A DNA stretch of 33,645 bases from Caldibacillus thermoamylovorans (GTDB lineage Bacteria; Bacillota; Bacilli; Bacillales; Caldibacillaceae), in NCBI RefSeq assembly GCF_000751775.1, contig NZ_CCRF01000040.1, forward strand, positions 1 to 33,645, written 5' to 3'. The position numbers and the translations under genes were made by a program. Positions 24,979 to 32,452 of the stretch are shown piece by piece. Every line of letters starts with the position of its first letter. The stretch's first letter is position 1. The notes below the pieces were generated by a model. That model was not told the DNA's origin. It searched no databases and worked only from the letters and a program-made list of their open reading frames with translations.

Positions 24979-25879
24979 CCGGAAAATTCTGATTACCGGG
25001 GCGGGAGGGTTTACCGGGTGGCATGCGTGTCAATATTTTCTAAATAACGGCTACCATGTTGTCGGTCTTGTGCGAAAAAAACGTTTCAACAAAGATCTTC
25101 CGAATTATGAGGAACGGGAATGTGATTTAACAGATGAATTTTCAGTTTATGATGCAATCAAAGCTGTTAAACCGGACTATATACTGCATACAGCCGGAAA
25201 AAACGATGTGAAAGAATCTTGGGAAAAACCGGCCGAATATGTAACAGTGAATGTATTAGCGACTGTTCATTTATTAGAGGCTGTTAGAAAGGTTAAAAAT
25301 AACGGGAAAATTTTAGTCATCGGTTCGGCTTTGGAATTCGATCCATCCGGGTTGCCAAATCAACCATACGGCTTGACCAAAACTTTTCAGTCACTTGTAG
25401 CGAAATCATGGGAGACTTTATTTCATTTGCCAATTATGATTGCGAAACCGACCAATTTAATAGGTCCGGGGCCATCCAATGGTTTTTGTTCACTTATCGC
25501 TGAAAAAATTGCTTTGGCTGAAAAGGATTGTCTCGCCGAACCCGTTTTGATTGATGACTTGACACAAGAAAGGGATTTTTTAGATGTCCGTGATGCTGTT
25601 CGAGCATATGAATTAATTTTATTAAAAGGAAAAATTGGAGAGGTATATCCAATCGGAACCGGCTGTTATCGGACATTAATGAATGTAATTGATTCATATC
25701 AATCTTTAACTACCGTTCCTGTCCCCGTTCACATAAAAGCAAATAAACATGACTTGGGCATCGATAAAGGAAAAGGAAGAATGGATTTGACAAATATCCG
25801 TGCACTCGGTTGGCATCCCGGTTACCCGTTTCTTTCTTCTTTAAGCGATATTTTAACTTATTATCGAAATAAAGGTTGA
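24971..25879 (+). CDS. NAD-dependent epimerase/dehydratase (GDP-4-keto-6-deoxymannose reductase-like)
   Basis: 302 aa from the ATG at 24971, which overlaps the preceding stop by eight bases. Rossmann motif GAGGFTGWHACQYF, then TAGKNDVKESWEKP and NVLATVHLLEAVRKV. The catalytic Tyr-x3-Lys is in PYGLTKTFQS, preceded by IGSALEF where the catalytic Ser sits. KPTNLIGPGPSNGF and ERDFLDVRDAVRAYELIL are shared with GDP-6-deoxymannose reductases (RMD). The real substrate is not clear; it may make a second deoxy sugar or modify the first one. It is the fourth coupled gene of the glycan operon. Confidence 0.8.
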   Translation: MVNRKILITGAGGFTGWHACQYFLNNGYHVVGLVRKKRFNKDLPNYEERECDLTDEFSVYDAIKAVKPDYILHTAGKNDVKESWEKPAEYVTVNVLATVHLLEAVRKVKNNGKILVIGSALEFDPSGLPNQPYGLTKTFQSLVAKSWETLFHLPIMIAKPTNLIGPGPSNGFCSLIAEKIALAEKDCLAEPVLIDDLTQERDFLDVRDAVRAYELILLKGKIGEVYPIGTGCYRTLMNVIDSYQSLTTVPVPVHIKANKHDLGIDKGKGRMDLTNIRALGWHPGYPFLSSLSDILTYYRNKG

Positions 25880-25884
25880 TTTTT

Positions 25885-26559
25885 ATGCCAAAAGTATCGA
25901 TTATCATCCCATTCTATAATTGCCCATATGTTTCTGAAGCGATTGCAAGTGCTTTGAATCAAACTTACCAAGAGAGGGAAATTATTGTTGTCAATGACGG
26001 CTCGACTAGGTTTACTGAGAAAATCCAACCTTATCTTGAGCAAATTCGTTATATTGAAAAAAGCAATGGAGGAACGGCAAGTGCTTTAAATGCGGGAATT
26101 CGTCTATCAGAGGGAGAATATATCGCGTGGCTAAGTTCGGATGATTATTTTCTACCGGATAAACTGGAGAAACAGTTAGAATGGATGATCAAAAATGAAT
26201 TAAAAATTTGTTTTTCTTCCTTTTACCAGATGAATGAAAAAAGTGAAATTATTGGTGAACCAGTTACCCTTTATTTTCAAAATAATGAGCAAATGGAGCG
26301 GACGTTAAAAAGAAGAAATATTTTTAACGGTTCGACAGCAATTACCCACAAAGAAATTTTTCAAGAAATTGGTTATTTTGATGAGAGCCTTTTATACACC
26401 CATGACTATGATTTCTGGTTGCGAGTTGCACAAATAACCTCAATCGGCTACTTGGATGTACCGACTGTTCTTTATCGAATTCATGAAGGTATGGGATCGA
26501 AAAAATATAAACCGGATATAAGGAAAGAGCTGCAGTATATTCGAAATAACAGCCGGTAA
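25885..26559 (+). CDS. Family 2 glycosyltransferase
   Basis: GT-A fold transferase of 224 aa, ATG at 25885 (AAAGG upstream), five bases after the previous stop. The N-terminus KVSIIIPFYNCPYVSEAIAS and IIVVNDGSTRF bind the nucleotide. SNGGTASALNAG follows, and the metal-binding DxD equivalent is SSDDYF near residue 87. GSTAITHKEIF and THDYDFWLRV close the acceptor side. There is no transmembrane anchor, so it likely works on a cytoplasmic lipid- or protein-linked acceptor. It is the last gene of the operon, with a terminator 7 bases on. Confidence 0.9.
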   Translation: MPKVSIIIPFYNCPYVSEAIASALNQTYQEREIIVVNDGSTRFTEKIQPYLEQIRYIEKSNGGTASALNAGIRLSEGEYIAWLSSDDYFLPDKLEKQLEWMIKNELKICFSSFYQMNEKSEIIGEPVTLYFQNNEQMERTLKRRNIFNGSTAITHKEIFQEIGYFDESLLYTHDYDFWLRVAQITSIGYLDVPTVLYRIHEGMGSKKYKPDIRKELQYIRNNSR

Positions 26560-26565
26560 AATTAG

Positions 26566-26597
26566 AAACTGTCCCGTTTTTGTGGGGCGGTTTTTCA
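26566..26597 (+). terminator. Terminator of the glycan operon
   Basis: AACTGTCCC paired with GGGGCGGTT (two G-T pairs), loop TTTTTGT-type, then five T. Confidence 0.8.
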
Positions 26598-26803
26598 TAT
26601 ATATAGCGGAAAATAAAATGATAGTTTTGAAAAATATAACGAATAGACTTTGTTTTTCAGTGAATAACGTGTTCCATATTTACATGCTCACATATCCAAG
26701 TGATGGGAAACCAATCCATCCATTTCCAATGCATAAAAGTATGGATTAGGCAAAAAAATAAGTTGAACAAAGTTACATAAATTCAATTTAGTGAGGGAAC
26801 AAA

Positions 26804-27271
26804 ATGGAAAAGCGTTTGATGTTGTTTATTTTTAGCTTAAGTGTTTTATTATTCGGGTGCAGTACGGTTAATGATACACCGGAAACAAGGAGTTCATTAG
26901 TACGGACATCTAATCCGAATCCGATTGCAGTCAACAATAAAGATGAAAAATTGGTGGGGGATATTAAAGAAACAGCTTTATCCATTGATGGTATTTATGA
27001 TGTGGCTGTGATTAAAGGGGAAGCAAAAGATTGTTTAGTTGCATTCAAAGTTCATCACCTTGAGCGATTTCGCATGAAAAAAATTGAAAAACAGTTAACG
27101 AAAGAATTACAGAAGCAATTTAAGGATTTGTCTTTTACCGTTTCCAGTGATTTTAAAATTTTTTTGGAAGCAGTTCGATTGAATGAAAAAGTAGAAAAGG
27201 AAAATTTGTCCAAGGAGAAAAAGGAAAAACGATTACAAGAGATCATTAAGCTAAGCCGAGAAAAAACGTGA
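26804..27271 (+). CDS. YhcN/YlaJ-family sporulation lipoprotein
   Basis: 155 aa. A short lipoprotein signal (RLMLFIFSLSVLLFGC) ends in a lipobox with Cys19 as lipidation site. The mature part holds a BON-like domain typical of spore YhcN/YlaJ proteins: LVGDIKETALSIDGIYDVAVIKGEAKDCL (partly quoted), then an amphipathic charged C-terminal helix rich in Lys and Glu. It is expected on the inner spore membrane. A candidate SigG-like site, TGAATA (26661-26666) and CATGCTC (26683-26689), lies upstream but with a short spacer. It is 17 bases ahead of spoVAC, so it is the first gene of the SpoVA operon. Confidence 0.85.
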   Translation: MEKRLMLFIFSLSVLLFGCSTVNDTPETRSSLVRTSNPNPIAVNNKDEKLVGDIKETALSIDGIYDVAVIKGEAKDCLVAFKVHHLERFRMKKIEKQLTKELQKQFKDLSFTVSSDFKIFLEAVRLNEKVEKENLSKEKKEKRLQEIIKLSREKT

Positions 27272-27288
27272 TTGGAGAGAAATGGTAG

Positions 27289-27768
27289 ATGGGAAAAAAC
27301 AATAAAACTCCGGAACAAAAACAATATGAAAAACTAGAGCAACAACATGAAACAAAACGACCGGTGTTAAAAAACTGTATAAAAGCTTTTTTCGTAGGTG
27401 GGACGATTTGCGCCATTGGACAAGCGGTCAGTTATTTTTATATTTACTTTTTTAATTTTACAGAGCAGACAGCAAGTAATCCAACAGTTGCAACGATGAT
27501 CTTTTTTTCCATGCTCCTGACCGGCTTTGGAGTTTATGATAGATTGGGTCAATTTGCAGGTGCCGGAAGTGCTGTACCTGTGACCGGGTTTGGAAATTCC
27601 GTTATCTCAGCCGCTATTGAACATCGCACAGAAGGTTTTGTACTCGGTGTCGGAGGAAATATGTTTAAGTTAGCCGGATCAGTTATTTTATTTGGTGTAT
27701 TTTCCGCATTTGTTGTCGCATTAATAAAAACAATTGTTATTCAATGGTTTGGAGGTGGCTTTCAATGA
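27289..27768 (+). CDS. spoVAC: Stage V sporulation protein AC
   Basis: Inner-membrane protein of the SpoVA channel that moves Ca-dipicolinate into the forespore and out on germination. 159 aa. A hydrophilic N-terminus (about 40 aa) is followed by several membrane segments: FFVGGTICAIGQAVSYFYI, ATMIFFSMLLTGFGVYDRL and a last one near AGSVILFGVFSAFVVALI. The motif FAGAGSAVPVTGFGNSV is shared by SpoVAC and SpoVAEb. The stop overlaps the spoVAD start (ATGA). As in second SpoVA copies, A, B, Ea and F subunits are missing from this operon. Confidence 0.95.
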   Translation: MGKNNKTPEQKQYEKLEQQHETKRPVLKNCIKAFFVGGTICAIGQAVSYFYIYFFNFTEQTASNPTVATMIFFSMLLTGFGVYDRLGQFAGAGSAVPVTGFGNSVISAAIEHRTEGFVLGVGGNMFKLAGSVILFGVFSAFVVALIKTIVIQWFGGGFQ

Positions 27769-28784
27769 TTGTCGGAAAAGCCAGCTGGTTTTTTGAAAAT
27801 GAACCTGTCATTATTGCGACCGGAGTTACTGGAGGACCGTTTGAAAAAAATGGAAAGCTAGCAGAGGACTTTGATCTCCTTTATGACGATTTATGGATGG
27901 GTGAAGACTCTTATGAGAAGGCACATCGGCTTTTGATTGATGAAGCTTGTCGGATCGCTCTGGAAAAGGCTGAATTAACGAAAGAGCAAGTGAACTTTAT
28001 GATTGCAGGAGACTTGATCAATCAAATTACGCCAACGAGTTTTGCTGCTAGATCACTAGCTGTTCCGTATTTTGGCATATTTGGTGCTTGTTCAACCTCA
28101 ATGGAAGGGCTGGCTCTTGCTTCTTTTCTAATTAATGGAGATGGTGCCGATTATATCGTTACAGGTTCAGCCAGTCATAACGCAGCGGCAGAAAGACAGT
28201 TTCGTTATCCGACAGAATATGGCGGCCAAAAACCTCCGACTGCCCAATGGACGGTGACAGGTGCAGGTTATGCAATAATTGCCAAACAAAACGAAAAATA
28301 TAGTGAAAAACCGAAAATTACTGCAGCGACGATTGGAAAAGTCATTGATATGGGGTTGAGTGACCCGTTTAATATGGGTGGAGCGATGGCACCTGCTGCA
28401 GCAGACACGATTGAAACGCATTTTGAAGAAACCGGGAGAAATCATGAATATTATGATCTGATTGTTACCGGTGATCTGGGGAAAATTGGACGGGCAACAG
28501 TCCTTGATCTTCTTCATTCAAAAGGAATACATATTCCCGAAGAAAAATTTCTTGATTGTGGTTTAATGTTATATAAAGAGGAACAACCTGTTCAAGCGGG
28601 GGCGAGCGGGGCAGCTTCTTCAGCGACGGTAATTTATGGTCATTTACTTAAACAAATGAACTATGGTTTTTATAAAAAAATTTTATGTGTTGCGACTGGT
28701 GCACTATTATCCCCAATGACTGTTCAACAAAAAGAGACGATTCCTTGTATCGCCCATGCCGTATCTATTGAAAAAAATTCATAG
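27765..28784 (+). CDS. spoVAD: Stage V sporulation protein AD
   Basis: Soluble DPA-binding subunit of the SpoVA channel with a thiolase/KAS III-like fold. 339 aa from the ATG at 27765 with GGAGGTGG upstream. Visible features: VIIATGVTGGPFEKNG, a FGIFGACSTSMEGLALAS strand-turn with the thiolase-type Cys, NAAAERQFRYPTEYGGQ and the Gly-rich AGASGAASSATVIYGHLL. It stands on the outer face of the spore inner membrane in other bacilli. Coupled to spoVAC by a 4-base overlap. Confidence 0.96.
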   Translation: MIVGKASWFFENEPVIIATGVTGGPFEKNGKLAEDFDLLYDDLWMGEDSYEKAHRLLIDEACRIALEKAELTKEQVNFMIAGDLINQITPTSFAARSLAVPYFGIFGACSTSMEGLALASFLINGDGADYIVTGSASHNAAAERQFRYPTEYGGQKPPTAQWTVTGAGYAIIAKQNEKYSEKPKITAATIGKVIDMGLSDPFNMGGAMAPAAADTIETHFEETGRNHEYYDLIVTGDLGKIGRATVLDLLHSKGIHIPEEKFLDCGLMLYKEEQPVQAGASGAASSATVIYGHLLKQMNYGFYKKILCVATGALLSPMTVQQKETIPCIAHAVSIEKNS

Positions 28785-28810
28785 ATGGTGAACCTTAAAA
28801 AGGAGGGAAA

Positions 28811-29170
28811 ATGATGTTAGCAATGTTTTTTTGGGCATTTGTTGTTGGTGGCCTATTTTGTGTTATCGGCCAGTTGCTTTTTGATGTGGCTAAATTGACA
28901 CCGGGTCATACGTTAAGTTTGATGGTTGTTGCGGGTGCTGTTCTGGACGGACTTGGTTTATACGAACCATTAATGGATTTTGCCGGGGCGGGGGCAACTG
29001 TTCCAATCTCCAGTTTTGGGAATTCATTGGTTCATGGTGCGATGCAGGAAGCACAGGCTCACGGTATTATTGGCATTATTACAGGCATGTTTGAAGTAAC
29101 AAGTTCAGGAATTTCGTCAGCGATTATTTTCGCATTTATCGGCGCACTACTTTTTAAAGCGAAAGGGTAA
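28811..29170 (+). CDS. spoVAE: Stage V sporulation protein AEb
   Basis: Membrane subunit of the SpoVA channel, 119 aa (118 if the ATG at 28814 is used; AAGGAGG suits either). Helices: [37 protein letters not shown] and [15 protein letters not shown]-like C-terminus. The shared [21 protein letters not shown] motif is present. It is the last gene of the operon. No classic terminator follows; a 52-bp tandem repeat does. Confidence 0.94.
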   Translation: MMLAMFFWAFVVGGLFCVIGQLLFDVAKLTPGHTLSLMVVAGAVLDGLGLYEPLMDFAGAGATVPISSFGNSLVHGAMQEAQAHGIIGIITGMFEVTSSGISSAIIFAFIGALLFKAKG

Positions 29171-29180
29171 AGGGATTATC

Positions 29181-29336
29181 ACCATTTTGAGGCAAGATGG
29201 ACTTTTTTCTGGCAACAAGATCCTTTCTCGTAACCATTTTGAGGCAAGATGGACTTTTTCTTGGCAACAAGACCCTTTCTCGTCGACTTTTTTAGGCAAG
29301 GAACACTTTTTTTAGCGACAAAACCATTTTTTATGA
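29181..29336. repeat. 52-bp tandem repeat, two close and one degenerate unit
   Basis: Unit 1 begins at 29181 and unit 2 at 29233 with ACCATTTTGAGGCAAGATGG; each goes on with ACTTTTT, GGCAACAAGA and CCTTTCTCG. Units 1 and 2 differ at only a few positions. A third, diverged unit (GACTTTTTTAGGCAAGGAAC) starts near 29285. The period is 52. It is not part of any convincing gene; the rest of the 29171-29476 gap is T-rich. Confidence 0.85.
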
Positions 29337-29476
29337 ATCCTCTTCAATTTGTTTCTTTCGTAAAAATAATCCTCTTTTGTCCGATTTTTTTTGAGAAAAT
29401 CAAAAAATTGCCTATACAAACTTACCTCTTTCTACATAAGCTAAATTGTAAACATAAAGAAGTGAGGTGAATTTGT

Positions 29477-29608
29477 ATGTCTTGGGGATACGGAAGTTGC
29501 TATTCCGGATATGGTTATGGAGGTTCCGGTTACGGTGGTAATTCATTTGTTTTGATCGTTGTCCTGTTCATCCTTTTAATTATCGTTGGTGCCAGCTATT
29601 TATGTTAA
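29477..29608 (+). CDS. YjcZ-family sporulation micropeptide
   Basis: 43 aa, ATG with GTGAGGTGA upstream. The N-terminus is Gly/Tyr-rich ([16 protein letters not shown]), followed by one hydrophobic helix ([19 protein letters not shown]) ending in Cys. This is the YjcZ/YtrI-like small spore protein pattern (SscA-type), placed in the membrane or in spore coat assembly. A strong terminator follows directly, so it is its own small gene. The precise role in this organism is unknown. Confidence 0.88.
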   Translation: MSWGYGSCYSGYGYGGSGYGGNSFVLIVVLFILLIIVGASYLC

Positions 29609-29612
29609 TATA

Positions 29613-29664
29613 AAAAAGGGTTGCCCATAAAGTTATTGTTTAACTTTTGGGCCCCTTTTTTTTA
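29613..29664 (+). terminator. Terminator of the YjcZ-like gene
   Basis: AAAAAGGG..GCCC-ATAAAGTT paired with AACTTTTGGGC..CCTTTTTTTT; long stem and eight T. Confidence 0.9.
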
Positions 29665-29774
29665 TGTCAAAAAACCTTCTTTTGGAACAGGTACTTTTCC
29701 TAAAAATAGCCTGAACCATTCCGGAACTCATGCATAAAATAAAGTAGTTTTGAAAGGGAGTGTGAGAACAAAGG

Positions 29775-30032
29775 ATGGAAAACAATTTCTTTAAAAATAT
29801 AGAGAAAAAAACCGGTGTAAACATGAATGACATTTTTCAATTAGCTAATTCCATACAAGGTGCCAATTTACAAGATGAAACAACGGTTCGCCAAGTAGTA
29901 AAACAAGTATCAAAAATTGCGGGTCGTAATATTCCGAAAGAAATGGAAGACAAAATTGTTCAAACGATTATTCAAGATGGTAAAAAGCTTGATTTTAACA
30001 CAATTGCAAATATGATGAACAATAAAAAGTAA
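29775..30032 (+). CDS. spoVIF: Stage VI sporulation protein F
   Basis: 85 aa, the usual length for SpoVIF. It has the family pattern ENNFFKNIEKKTGVNMNDIF followed by LANSIQGANLQDE, VRQVVKQVSKIAGRNIPKE and the C-terminal IIQDGKKLDFNTIANMM. In Bacillus subtilis SpoVIF stabilises GerR in the mother cell and is needed for coat assembly and spore heat resistance. AAAGG abuts the ATG and a better GGGAG lies 14 bases up; the start is still best placed here. The stop codon is inside a terminator. Confidence 0.9.
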   Translation: MENNFFKNIEKKTGVNMNDIFQLANSIQGANLQDETTVRQVVKQVSKIAGRNIPKEMEDKIVQTIIQDGKKLDFNTIANMMNNKK

Positions 30033-30055
30033 GGTGCAACACCCTTACTTTTTAT
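30024..30055. terminator. spoVIF terminator
   Basis: AAAGTAAGG and CCTTACTTT around TGCAACAC, followed by TTTTAT; the spoVIF stop is in the left arm. Confidence 0.85.
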
Positions 30056-30104
30056 ATGGTATAATATAAGTGTAAGGGGATTCGTTTTTAGGGAGGGGAT
30101 TTCA

Positions 30105-30314
30105 ATGGTAGCCATTTTACCTGTAAATCGCCAAGACTATACGCAATATGTTGAAAGAGTTCTCAATGCTAACGATAAAATGAAATCCGTTGCGGCTGTA
30201 ACGAAAGCAGGCCGGGTTCCAGCGGTATTAACAGGCGCTTATTTATATAATGAAGAAAAACAGACACTTTTTTTTGATAAAGAAAAAGGGCAATATATAG
30301 ATATCATTGTTTAG
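30105..30314 (+). CDS. Small conserved-looking protein of unknown function
   Basis: 69 aa, ATG with GGGAGGGG upstream. The sequence is mixed alpha/beta: MVAILPVNRQDYTQYVERVL, then KSVAAVTKAGRVPAVLTGAY, and a C-terminal LFFDKEKGQYIDIIV. There is no membrane segment or cysteine. A TATAAT-rich segment just after the spoVIF terminator (TGGTATAATATAAG, 30057-30070) is probably its promoter. Own terminator at 30335. I do not recognise the family. Confidence 0.7.
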   Translation: MVAILPVNRQDYTQYVERVLNANDKMKSVAAVTKAGRVPAVLTGAYLYNEEKQTLFFDKEKGQYIDIIV

Positions 30315-30334
30315 AAAATGTGAGCACAAGTTGG

Positions 30335-30373
30335 AAAGACTATCCGAAATCGTAATCGGACAGTCTTTTCTGT
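30335..30373 (+). terminator. Terminator after the 69-aa gene
   Basis: AAAGACT-A-TCCGA, loop of eight, TCGGA-C-AGTCTTT, then TCTGTT. Confidence 0.9.
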
Positions 30374-30374
30374 T

Positions 30375-30454
30375 GTCATTACCGGGCGCCGGGCTACAGG
30401 AAGTGTTCAGCTTATGTGTAACAGGACGTTGCGAATTTAGCTCTGCGCTTTTCT
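30375..30454. repeat. Remnant of an interspersed repeat family
   Basis: GC-rich stretch unlike its surroundings. Its right end CTCTGCGCTTTTCTTT matches the right end of the 198-bp repeat (CTCTGCGCTTTTCTTA at 7305-7320). The rest (GGGCGCCGGGCTACAGG, GTTCAGCTTATG, GACGTTGCGAAT) belongs, from memory, to another Bacillaceae repeat subfamily. It abuts the yjcF stop codon. Confidence 0.5.
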
Positions 30455-30886
30455 TTAAAGTTCCATTTCCATCGCTTTATGAGGGATTCCTGCATCCAAA
30501 AATTCATCGGAAGTTACGGTAAATCCCAATTTTTCATAAAAAGGCAGTGCGTGGGTTTGGGCATTGAGTTTCACTTTCTTTGCTCCTGTTTCTTTTGCAT
30601 AACGAATAATTTCGTCCATCAATTGTTTACCGGAACCGTTCTTTCGATAGTTCGCTAAAATACAAATTCGTTCAATCTTTCCATAATCTTCCACTTCACG
30701 GTATCGTCCGGCTCCGATTGGCTCATTTTCGTCATTATACATAACAAAATGGGTTGCTTGGTTTAATTGATCGTATTGGTCAATTTCTTCCTCAATTGGA
30801 ACCTGTTGTTCTTGAACAAAGACGATTTTTCTTATTTTTAACGCAGCTTGAAACTGTTCTTCGTTTGTTACTTTTACTACTTTCAT
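30455..30886 (-). CDS. yjcF: GNAT-family N-acetyltransferase YjcF
   Basis: Acyl-CoA-dependent acetyltransferase of 143 aa. The ATG at 30886 has AGGA ten bases before; a GTG at 30895 is too close to it. The acetyl-CoA motif is RKNGSGKQLMDEIIRYAKE after IERICILANY, with the C-terminal strand KVKLNAQTHALPFYEKLGF and the YjcF/ElaA-like ending GIPHKAMEMEL. N-terminus KIRKIVFVQEQQVPIEEEID is typical of this subgroup. Substrate unknown. Last of the yjcH-yjcG-yjcF series on the minus strand, 25 bases after yjcG. Confidence 0.9.
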   Translation of the reverse strand: MKVVKVTNEEQFQAALKIRKIVFVQEQQVPIEEEIDQYDQLNQATHFVMYNDENEPIGAGRYREVEDYGKIERICILANYRKNGSGKQLMDEIIRYAKETGAKKVKLNAQTHALPFYEKLGFTVTSDEFLDAGIPHKAMEMEL

Positions 30887-30911
30887 CACTGTCACATCCT
30901 GAGCTGATAAG

Positions 30912-31421
30912 TTATTTTCCTAATAAAAATGTTTCGTACACATTCCATATCCCATTGTCTAATTGATAAAGTAAGTGGAACCGGTCTATCGTTTCGGTAT
31001 GCTCAATTTTTTGCAAACGCAGCTGACTGAATACATCTGCATGTTCACTGTTCGATAAGCTTTGACCAATGGTAATATGGGGAACAAATGCGTATTCAGG
31101 AGGATTACCGAAAGAGCCGGAATTTAATTCTTTAAAAAATCCTTCCAGTTCCGCAGTTGGTTCGACCTTTAAATAAATGACGTTGTTTACAGGATGAAAA
31201 GAGCTAATTTTATTTGTTCTTAATTCAAACGGTTCATGTCTTTTTGCAATCTCTTCCAATTTTGCGGAAATTTCTACTAATTGTTCTTCGTTTGTTTCAA
31301 ATGCGGCTTTTAGTGTCAAATGGGGCGGAATAAGTGAATATTTTGAGTCATATCGTTTTCGATATGAGTTAGCAAAATCCTGCAATTTTTTAGACGGAAA
31401 GATGACAATTCCAACTTGCAT
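30912..31421 (-). CDS. yjcG: 2H phosphoesterase YjcG
   Basis: Two-histidine (LigT-like) phosphoesterase fold, 169 aa. The twin motifs are H34-L-T36-L in IPPHLTLKAAF and H115-I-T117-I in AFVPHITIGQ, the catalytic H-x-T pairs. The family acts on cyclic or 2',5'-linked nucleotides or RNA ends; the substrate of YjcG is not known. AAGGAGG precedes the ATG. It lies 113 bases after yjcH and just before yjcF, as in Bacillus subtilis. Confidence 0.92.
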   Translation of the reverse strand: MQVGIVIFPSKKLQDFANSYRKRYDSKYSLIPPHLTLKAAFETNEEQLVEISAKLEEIAKRHEPFELRTNKISSFHPVNNVIYLKVEPTAELEGFFKELNSGSFGNPPEYAFVPHITIGQSLSNSEHADVFSQLRLQKIEHTETIDRFHLLYQLDNGIWNVYETFLLGK

Positions 31422-31534
31422 TAAGAATAACCTCCTTTAATTTGGTTCCTTCATGTCATTCTTTTATTATAACAAATATGAATCAGTTAGAGAAATAATT
31501 ATTTGACTATAAAAAATATTGGGTAATACAAAGA

Positions 31535-32257
31535 TTATAAAGGGAAAAGTTCAGTAAGTCCACGTTTTAAATCTTTTTGCCAATATTTCCAAGTGTGATT
31601 GCCCTCAATTTCTTCATAAAAATAGTCAACCGGCTTTTTCTTTAATTTTTTTGCAAGTTCTCTGTTAGGAGCGAGAAAATCTGCCGTATTCCCGTCTGTC
31701 ATATCGACCTCTGTTTCCCGGTTGCCGATGACATGATATATTTTTAACCGGTTCCAATCCTTAAAATTGTCGACTTCTTCATAAACATATTCGTCAATAT
31801 ATGGTGAATGAAGCATTACTTTTCCAAATATATTCGGGTATTTTAGCGCTGTTAGTAACGATATCGTTGCCGCCAACGAATCCCCTGCCAATGCACGGGA
31901 TGAGGCTGTTTCAGCAACAGGAAATTGCTTTTCAATAAATGGAACGAGTTCATTGGCTAAAAATTGCCGATAATTTGCCGAAAGTTTGCCTTCCGGGTGA
32001 TATTTAACCTTGCGATCCGGTACGTTCTTATAAGGGATACCGAAAAATAAAATCGGTTCAATTTCACCGTTTTCAATCAAATCATCTAATACTCGGGCAA
32101 TTCGCCCCAATTGAAAATAATCTTTTCCGTCTTGGGCAATACAAAATGGATATGTATATAATGGTGTATATTGCGGCGGCAAATAAACCAGAACTTGGGT
32201 TTCCTCCGCTAATTCGTTACTGAAGAATGTTAAGTCCTGAACAGTACCTTTTGTCAT
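31535..32257 (-). CDS. yjcH: Alpha/beta-hydrolase YjcH (esterase-like)
   Basis: 240 aa, family of esterase D / IroE-Fes-like hydrolases. The nucleophile elbow is AGDSLAATISLLTAL with Ser127 (GxSxA form G-D-S-L-A), and the catalytic His is near residue 222 in EIEGNHTWKYW; the Asp is probably in RETEVDM. Strands VLVYLPPQY and YPFCIAQDGKDYF match the fold. There is no signal peptide, so it is cytoplasmic. GGGGGA lies upstream of the ATG. The substrate is not known. Confidence 0.87.
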   Translation of the reverse strand: MTKGTVQDLTFFSNELAEETQVLVYLPPQYTPLYTYPFCIAQDGKDYFQLGRIARVLDDLIENGEIEPILFFGIPYKNVPDRKVKYHPEGKLSANYRQFLANELVPFIEKQFPVAETASSRALAGDSLAATISLLTALKYPNIFGKVMLHSPYIDEYVYEEVDNFKDWNRLKIYHVIGNRETEVDMTDGNTADFLAPNRELAKKLKKKPVDYFYEEIEGNHTWKYWQKDLKRGLTELFPL

Positions 32258-32452
32258 AAAAAATCCCCCATACTTTGTTTTTTCAAAATCTATATTAGCA
32301 TAAGTTTATTTTAATAGTGATGAATATGACTTCAGGGGAACCATGATAGTCATGTATACTTTTCTCTGTATATTTTAAGGAAACATTGGTAAAATCAAAT
32401 AATCTGGAAATGATAACAATTGAAAGTTGGATAGAAGGAAGGAATTTTGACG

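Noticed and set aside
28167-28517. 116-aa minus-strand ORF inside spoVAD
   Set aside because: Antisense shadow; the plus strand encodes a clear SpoVAD.
29181-29336. CRISPR array
   Set aside because: The units are contiguous 52-bp tandem copies without unique spacers, and no cas genes are in the window.
29249-29470. 73-aa ORF over the tandem repeat
   Set aside because: Phe-rich translation of the repeat and T-rich sequence, no plausible ribosome binding site.
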